Source: Elusimicrobia bacterium RIFOXYA2_FULL_47_53 (GTDB taxonomy: Bacteria > Elusimicrobiota > Endomicrobiia > Endomicrobiales > XYA2-FULL-47-53). From it: a stretch of DNA of 64,000 nt. Below are positions 62,212 through 64,000 of the stretch, one piece after another (position 1 is the stretch's first letter; the number at the start of each line of letters is the position of its first letter). Location: positions 1 through 64,000 of the forward strand of contig MGVE01000008.1 of the NCBI GenBank assembly GCA_001800315.1, written 5' to 3'. The translations under genes and the position numbers were made by a program. The notes under the pieces were generated by a model. That model searched no databases and had not been told where the DNA came from. It saw only the letters and a list, made by a program, of their open reading frames with translations.

Positions 62212-64000
62212 GTGTGCGGCATAACCGGCATATATAATTTCACTAATAGGCCTGTGGACAGGGAAATACTTTGCGCTATGGCCGATTCCCTGCGCCACAG
62301 AGGCCCGGATGACGACGGTTATCTGGTTAAGGATAACATAGGCCTTGGGTTCAGGCGCCTTTCAATAATAGACCTTTCCACAGGGCATCAGCCTATACAT
62401 AACGAGGACTCTACGGTATGGGTGATATTAAACGGCGAGATATATAACTTTGCCAACCTCAGAGAAAACCTGCTTTCCAGAGGCCATAAATTCTATACAA
62501 AAACCGATACCGAGGTAATTGTTCACCTATACGAGGACCTCGGTGAGAGTTTTCTGGAAGAGATAGACGGCATGTTTGCCCTGGCCTTGTGGGATTCCAG
62601 GGCAAACAAACTTATCCTGGCCAGGGACAGGATGGGAAAAAAACCTCTTCACTACTGCCTGTTAAAAGATAAACTGCTGTTTGGATCGGAAATCAAGGCT
62701 CTGCTGAAACATCCGGAATGCCCGAGAGAGCTTGATTATGATTCAGTCGCGAAATATTTTCATTTTGAATATGTTCCGGCCCCGAATTCCATATTCAGGC
62801 AAATTAAGAAACTGCTGCCGTCCGAGTATCTGGTTGTTCAAAACTCAGAAATCAAACACAAAACCTACTGGCAGATACCTTATAACGAAACAAAACTTAA
62901 ACTTAGCCTTGAGGATGCATCCGGAGAGCTTTTCAGGCTTCTTCAGAACGCTGTCCGTAAAAGGCTGGTCTCGGATGTGCCGCTCGGAGTTTTCCTCTCC
63001 GGAGGTATAGATTCCTCCACAATAGCCGCTTTAATGTCCGCTTCAGCCTCGGATGAAGTGAAATCCTTCAGCATTTCCTTTTCGGATCCCGATTACGACG
63101 AGGGCCCCCAAGCGCTGCTGGCAGCCAGGCATATAGGAACCCGGCATTTTCAGGAAAAATTTTCTCCGCAGACACTTATTGATCTCATTCCCGAACTGGC
63201 CGATTTTATTGACGAGCCTATGGCGGACCCTTCCATTGTGCCGACATATCTGCTCTCAAAATTCACGAAACAAAATGTGACGGTCGCGCTGGGAGGCGAC
63301 GGCGGAGACGAATTATTCGGCGGCTACCCAACTTACAGGGCGCATAAGCTGTATTCCTGTTACTCCGCGCTCCCGGGATTTATCAGAAAGGGAGCGGCAG
63401 GCATTGTGAACTCGCTGCCTTCCGGTGAAGGGTATTTCAGCCTGGACTTTAAGGCCAAGCGTTTTCTCAGGGGAGACGGCTATCCGGCCGACGAGAGGCA
63501 CGCCAGGTGGATGTCGGCCTTTCTTCCGGAGGAACTGCCGGTTCTTTTTACGCCTCAGGTCGCGGCTAAAACCGATTTTTCCGCGCTCTACTCGGAACTC
63601 AAGCATTATTACGGACCCGGAACAAAAGACCCTCTGGACGCAGTCATGTACCTGGACCAGAAAATGTACATGCAGGACGATATTCTGGTTAAAGTTGACA
63701 GGGCAAGCATGGCCGCTTCGCTGGAAGTCAGAGCGCCTCTATTGGATAAAGACATCGTATCGTTCGCCGCAAGGCTCCCGTCCTCCTTTAAACTTAAAGG
63801 GGCGACTACCAAATATCTGCTGAAACGGGCCGCGGGCAAACTGCTTCCTCCCGGCATTATCAACAGAAAAAAACAGGGCTTCGCGCTGCCTCTTACAAAG
63901 TGGATCAAGCACGACCTATCCGGACTTTTAGACGAGTATCTTAACGCCGGCAGGATTTCCGGCGAAGGTATTTTTAATCCTGACTGTGTAAAACAGCTCC
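62212..64000 (+). CDS. asnB: AsnB-type glutamine-hydrolysing asparagine synthetase (truncated by window end)
   Basis: The GTG at 62212 is chosen because codon 2 is the catalytic cysteine (MCGITGIYNF), exposed after methionine removal. There are 596 codons before the window edge, so only a short C-terminal piece is missing. The glutaminase domain (about 1-190; LRHRGPDDDGY) is followed by the synthetase domain with the pyrophosphate loop FLSGGIDSSTIAAL and LGGDGGDELFGGYP. Paralogues in surface-glycan clusters can amidate other acids; the neighbours make that possible here. Confidence 0.92.
   Translation, partial: MCGITGIYNFTNRPVDREILCAMADSLRHRGPDDDGYLVKDNIGLGFRRLSIIDLSTGHQPIHNEDSTVWVILNGEIYNFANLRENLLSRGHKFYTKTDTEVIVHLYEDLGESFLEEIDGMFALALWDSRANKLILARDRMGKKPLHYCLLKDKLLFGSEIKALLKHPECPRELDYDSVAKYFHFEYVPAPNSIFRQIKKLLPSEYLVVQNSEIKHKTYWQIPYNETKLKLSLEDASGELFRLLQNAVRKRLVSDVPLGVFLSGGIDSSTIAALMSASASDEVKSFSISFSDPDYDEGPQALLAARHIGTRHFQEKFSPQTLIDLIPELADFIDEPMADPSIVPTYLLSKFTKQNVTVALGGDGGDELFGGYPTYRAHKLYSCYSALPGFIRKGAAGIVNSLPSGEGYFSLDFKAKRFLRGDGYPADERHARWMSAFLPEELPVLFTPQVAAKTDFSALYSELKHYYGPGTKDPLDAVMYLDQKMYMQDDILVKVDRASMAASLEVRAPLLDKDIVSFAARLPSSFKLKGATTKYLLKRAAGKLLPPGIINRKKQGFALPLTKWIKHDLSGLLDEYLNAGRISGEGIFNPDCVKQL

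Overview
The window comes from a Gram-negative (diderm) bacterium. It carries an LPS/lipid A gene set (lpxD, lpxC, fabZ, lpxA, lpxI, lpxB, msbA), Bam/Skp/Tam and Lol envelope machinery, an apolipoprotein N-acyltransferase, a secretin-type IV pilus operon and TonB-dependent receptors. LpxI instead of LpxH, PorV/UPF0164-like barrels, a C4 zinc L28 and a GAF-ANTAR regulator suggest a non-proteobacterial lineage. Elusimicrobiota is my best guess, by general resemblance only. Almost everything is on the + strand in tightly packed operons; rpmB is the only clear minus-strand gene.

Layout. 1-7.0 kb: the end of an outer-membrane barrel gene, secA, a GAF-GAF-ANTAR RNA-binding regulator, lnt, and prfB with a programmed +1 frameshift. 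7.0-16.3 kb: a sensory/transport cassette behind a consensus promoter and a two-hairpin leader. It encodes an orphan periplasmic binding protein, a membrane histidine kinase, a receiver protein, a receiver-kinase-receiver hybrid and two related TonB-dependent receptors. 16.2-17.2 kb: a gene-poor stretch packed with inverted repeats, then a promoter with a structured leader. 17.2-29.0 kb: receiver, lysS, lolC/E, lolD, ilvE, clpC, tamB. 29.1-42.9 kb: bamA, skp, then lipid A genes including a DegT aminotransferase/oxidoreductase pair resembling GnnB/GnnA, a GT39-type glycosyltransferase with TPRs, lpxB and msbA. 42.9-48.3 kb: a PorV-like barrel, a short Rel/Spo enzyme, rpmB (minus strand), recG, coaD. 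48.3-58.4 kb: the type IV pilus genes pilB-like, pilT, pilC, pilA, pilD, pilM, pilN, pilO, pilP, pilQ. 58.5-64 kb: an O-antigen ligase/polymerase-like protein with TPRs, a YfhO-like membrane protein, and asnB cut by the window end.

The most interesting point is a probable ANTAR RNA-control circuit. The 7.03-7.12 kb leader contains two adjacent hairpins, each with a six-base loop having A at position 1 and G at position 4 (AATGCG and AAAGCA). The second sits on an intrinsic terminator. This is the published signature of ANTAR target RNAs, and a gene for a GAF-ANTAR protein lies only 2.7 kb upstream. I infer that the regulator senses a signal through its GAF domains and controls read-through into the binding-protein/kinase/TonB-receptor cassette. 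The ligand is unknown. Several genes elsewhere (coaD, pilD, pilM, bamA) have near-consensus promoters so close to the start codon that their mRNAs would be leaderless or nearly so.
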